In this document: piece by piece, positions 60,867 through 64,000 of the stretch
Layout of the letters: each line of letters starts with the position of its first letter
How positions within the stretch are numbered: position 1 is the first letter of the stretch
NCBI GenBank assembly: GCA_026261815.1
Contig: JAMPIT010000541.1
Coordinates: 1,364,001 to 1,428,000, forward strand
DNA length: 64,000 nt
DNA from: Monarcha castaneiventris obscurior
Lineage: Eukaryota > Chordata > Aves > Passeriformes > Monarchidae
Direction of reading: 5' to 3'
Translations under genes and position numbers: made by a program
Notes under the pieces: model-generated
Told to the model about the DNA's origin: nothing
What the model saw: the letters and a program-made list of their open reading frames with translations, nothing else
The model's database searches: none

Positions 60867-60940
60867 TAAAAATAAAAATAAAAATAAAAATAAAAATAAA
60901 AATAAAAATAAAAATAAAAATAAAAATAAAAATAAAATAA
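60867..60940 (+). repeat. (TAAAAA)n hexanucleotide microsatellite, about 12 copies
   Basis: A near-perfect array of TAAAAA spans about 74 bp and breaks down into TAAAATAACAAAAAC. On the minus strand it reads as FLFLFL, a spurious frame. Confidence 0.95.
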
Positions 60941-61513
60941 CAAAAACAATAGTAAAAAACAAGGTCCAGATCATGACGATCTTACATTTCTGAGGAAAAT
61001 TCATAGTCAGATTTCTAAAGTCAATGCAGCTACATCTGCTGAAAGAAAGTCTCCAAGGAAAAAGGAGTTGGAAGTCTGGCCTGAAACCATCCTAGTGACA
61101 GAAGAAGTGCTACAGTAACACAGCCCACTGCCATAGCCTCACTTACCTCGTGGTGATGCTTTACCCGTGAGATTCCCAATAACTTTAGTGCTATGGAATA
61201 AAGTACCACTGAATAAGGGGATCCAGATCTCACCCACTGCAGACAGTGAGGTGAAAAAGTGGATGTTTGACAGAAATGTCCCCACCCACACACTCTACTC
61301 TCATTTTTTTGACTCATGGAGTGCTGTGGTTCGGGGAAGCACATCCAGGAAAGATCACATTATGAGCTTAAGGATTGAGGGCAGTGGGAGTTGGCACCTG
61401 AGGCAGGGCTGCCTTCCATCAGGTCCTTGCCCACATTTCTGTCTCTCAGTGCAGGATTTCAGGGCATGGAGTAGCTCCCACAGGAGTAGTTCCATGCTTT
61501 CACAGAACTGTCT
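60941..61513. other. unique non-coding sequence
   Basis: No repeat or exon is recognised. The 167-codon plus frame 61167-61670 continues into the adjacent CR1 fragment and is therefore not a gene. Confidence 0.55.
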
Positions 61514-61690
61514 GACACAGAATTACAGAATCCTTAGGGTTGGGAGGCACCTCTGGAGGTTTTCCAGGCCACCCCCTCTGCCAAGGCAAGTTACACAGGA
61601 GCACATCCAGGTGGGTTTGGAATATCTGCAGAAACACTTCAGGTCAGTGTGGCCCAGCACTGTCACCTAAAAGAAGCCCTTCTGTCCTTC
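61514..61690 (-). mobile_element. CR1 LINE 3' fragment, minus strand
   Basis: CACAGAATTACAGAATCCTT then AGGGTTGGGAGGCACCTCTG and GAGGTTTTCCAGGCCACCCC match the inverted 3' end of a CR1. They are followed by CTGCCAAGGCAAGTTACACA, a GCACATCCAGGTGGGTTTGG block and CAGCACTGTCACC. It is a different CR1 subfamily from the 4519 and 14804 copies, judged by the CTCTGGAGG block. The central part carries deletions, and similarity ends near 61690. Confidence 0.88.
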
Positions 61691-63644
61691 CCCACCTGCT
61701 CATTCCTTCTCCTGAGCAGCGTTTCTTCATCCTGGCAGAAGCCAGTGCAAAGGTAAAACAGATTAGGAAACTTGATCTGGCTGAAAACAAATCTGGCAGG
61801 GAAACAAAGTCAAAATTTGTCTATTTTCAGCCAGACTGATTCTCAAAATCGTTTCACAGTGTAGCCACTGAACGAGCCATGCTCTGCCAGTTTAAGGGAT
61901 TAAGTGCTATTGGGTGGGAACAGCCCAGGGGACAGGAAAGGATGACAAAATTCTTATCATGTGGTTGCAGTGATGAAAAGCTACTTTCCCCCTTCTGCAG
62001 AGTTCCCAGTCATACCCCCAGGGCATTGCCAATGTTCCAGGCACTGAGATTCCCCAGTACGTGATACAAATGATACATCTGCTGGTGATGGTGATGGAAG
62101 AAGAGAGCATAAATCAGATGAGGAAATTCTGCCAACCTCACCCAACTTTGTTGTTTTCAGATGCAACATTCTTTGATATAAATTGTGTTTAGCCACACTT
62201 CTTCAGAAGCTTCTTCAGAGCTGCCTGCATTTTTCTGTGGCTGGAGGGGTGTCACAGTTCCCTTCCAATCTTCACAGTTCAACCTCTTTCCCTTTGAAAG
62301 CTGTCACTACCATTTCTTGTGTCTGTCCTCCAACATTTCAGTGTATTCACCACCTGGCTCTCTTACACTCATTTCAGAGCTGCTAAGCAGCAGCGGAATT
62401 CCCTAGAAGGGATTTGAGCTGGAGAAATGCCAAGAGTCATAGCAATAAAATAAAAATAACAACAAAAACAACAGGGTATTATAGATGTTCAACACTGTTC
62501 AGAATCAGATTCTTAGTGTATGGACTGTGGCAAGGTTTGGGAGCCGCCTGCACAGTCTAAAGCAACCCTACAAAAACTGTGTGCAGTGCAATAAAATGGT
62601 TATTCTTATTAGCTGATGTAACAGCGTAGGGATCTCTGCCAAGAACTATGGACCTTACATGTGGTCCTTTGATAAATATCTTTGTATGCACTTGGTATTA
62701 ACAAAAGCATTACCATCTGTTTACCTTGCACTAATACACATCACATTTTTGCACAAATCCTGGCTTGTATTGCCTAAGCCAAAGCTAGGCACTGTATCCA
62801 TCAGAAAGGGTGACAAAGGTTTAAATCAAGCGGGCCCTGTTTCAGCACGTTATTCATAAAACTAGGTCATGGGATAAATGTACTGCTGGAACACAGCTTT
62901 ATACTAATTTTCCCAGTAAGATGCATCATAAATATTAACTGTCCTGAACACATACACACAGGCTCATGGCCTTGGCTCCGGGCCCTTCACATGGAAGCTG
63001 GGGAGTGAGCACTGACTTAAGGTAGTGAGAATGTGAGGAACTCTGAATTATCATCAATAACAGAGCCTTTGCTGCCTCCAGCTTTTCCAGCCAAGCCGTA
63101 ACACGGGAGCTGAGCACCACGGGGCCTGGTCCTGCAACACCTCCCAGGTGGGAGCAGCGTTTATGTGAGGCCCAGGACTCGCCTTCATGTGCTGCCCCTT
63201 CAGCAGCCCCGAGCCGAGTGTTCCTTTCACAGACTCACACTGACTTGCGCCTCTTTCCTATTTTCTACCACTGATGTGGGCTCGGGGCCTCCCCTCCTCC
63301 CCCAAACACTCCCCATTGTCCCATTATCTCCCAGCACAGCTTCCAGCTCGCCTGTGATAGCAGGAGCAGGTACCCCTGCACACAGCGAGGCTGCAGCGCC
63401 GCGGGAACTTCCAGAAACAATAGTGTAGCAATATCTAATTTTTTACAGCGGCGGCGCAAAGAAGGAGATTAAGATTATTTGTGATCATGGGTACGCATCC
63501 TTCTTTCCATTCTCATGGTATTTCCTGCCCGAGTGAAAGGAGGAAGAACCAGAAATCCACTGAGAATGTCTGTCTCTAAATTTTTTTTTCAGCCTCGAGA
63601 AGTATAGCCAATAATAACAGTATTCAGAGTGCTTTTCCCTGATA
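61691..63644. other. unique sequence with a moderately CpG-rich patch at 63060-63460
   Basis: No repeat family or recognised gene. The segment 63060-63460 is GC-richer, with GAGGCTGCAGCGCCGCGGG at 63387-63405 and GCGGCGGCGC near 63449, but its CpG density falls below that of the other islands. Confidence 0.45.
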
Positions 63645-63745
63645 ATTTTCAATGTGCCTCACAAAGAGGGATAAGAATAATGATCCTTATTTTATAGACT
63701 ATAACATGACCAACAAAAGAGCCAAGAAAGGAACCCAGATAGCTT
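63645..63745 (+). repeat. possible ancient MIR/LINE2-like remnant
   Basis: CAATGTGCCTCACAAAGAGG and ATAATGATCCTTATTTTATA are followed by AGAAAGGAACCCAGATAGC. The order loosely follows the tail of old amniote CORE-SINE/L2-type elements (TTATTTTACAGA then GGAACCCAGG). The match is weak, and only a profile search could confirm it. Confidence 0.25.
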
Positions 63746-63784
63746 GCCCTTTCCTCTGGGCTTTGCTATTGTTTAAGGATTAGG

Positions 63785-63906
63785 ACCCACATTCAGGATA
63801 ACACCTCAACCACATGCCTGACTTCAAGCATTTGCTTAAGTCGCATTGATTTAAGCACATGCTTAAAATTAGGCATATTCTTAAATATGTTCCCTAACCG
63901 GGGCTT
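63785..63906. repeat. degenerate ancient repeat with AAGCACATGCTTAA arms
   Basis: ACATTCAGGATAACACCTCA is followed by CAAGCATTTGCTTAAGTCGC, then GATTTAAGCACATGCTTAAA and CTAACCGGGGCTTAA. This fits an old palindromic interspersed repeat, abundant in reptile-lineage genomes, whose arms read AAGCACATGCTTAAG around a short spacer and whose edge reads GAATCGGGGC. The formal family name is not known to me. Confidence 0.55.
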
Positions 63907-64000
63907 AAATAACCATCCAGTCTTCTGGGTGCATATTCAGATAAAACCAGATTTTATTTAAACTCAGGAAGAGGAGGAAGAACAGACTGGGTGCCGCTGT

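Noticed and set aside
60819..61004. Minus-strand 61-codon FLFLFL transmembrane-like protein
   Set aside because: Translation of the (TAAAAA)n microsatellite.
61167..61839. 167- and 99-codon plus-strand frames
   Set aside because: They run from unique sequence into the inverted CR1 fragment at 61514-61690. No recognisable domain.
1..64000. Endogenous retrovirus, CRISPR array, bacterial operon or phage content
   Set aside because: No LTR pair, gag/pol/env-like frame, direct-repeat/spacer array or closely packed genes with ribosome-binding sites were seen.

Overview
This window looks like non-coding nuclear DNA from a bird, most likely a songbird (Passeriformes). The evidence is the repeat content. 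There are several 5'-truncated CR1 LINE 3' ends on both strands. One short element at 2389-2512 joins a tRNA-Ile-like head to a CR1 3' tail, which is the architecture of the passerine SINE family TguSINE1. Interspersed repeats are sparse and microsatellites are short, as expected for a bird. Species and locus cannot be read from the sequence. I found no rRNA, tRNA gene, CRISPR array, bacterial-type operon, retroviral gene or LINE ORF, and no exon of a protein family I recognise. The open frames are short, overlap on both strands, or are translations of simple repeats. The window is best read as a gene desert or the interior of a very large intron.

Layout. 1-2034 is unique sequence. 2035-2388 is a 354-nt uninterrupted homopurine tract, followed directly by the SINE. 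4519-5000 holds the longest CR1 fragment, with a 22-A run beside it. 5044-14000 is AT-rich unique DNA with a homeodomain-type palindrome (5554-5569), an AT-rich hairpin (9424-9500) and a poly-C run. 14026-15035 has two CR1 ends in opposite orientation. 15036-35440 is almost all unique, with a 47-bp tandem duplication, a degenerate ancient palindromic repeat (28860-28935) and A-rich runs.

35440-36620 is the most distinctive part: a strong CpG island. Its core carries two CCAAT boxes in inverted orientation, a GC box and a YY1-type motif. On the left it is flanked by a pentamer/decamer array, on the right by a (CCCTGT)n array that grades into a degenerate C-rich minisatellite. It looks like a real, possibly bidirectional promoter, but no coding exon is visible next to it.

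40545-41060 and 55110-55600 are two weaker CpG-dense segments without recognisable genes. The first follows a cluster of TAATTA sites and contains a TATA-like box. The remainder is unique DNA with scattered CR1 remnants (41104, 51395, 61514), recent short tandem duplications (51728, 58823, 59401), a (TAAAAA)n microsatellite (60867) and old repeat remnants at the right edge.

With no genes identified, no pathway or operon can be described. The functional content I can support is regulatory: three candidate promoter or enhancer islands and a few AT-rich motif clusters, in a background of transposon fossils.
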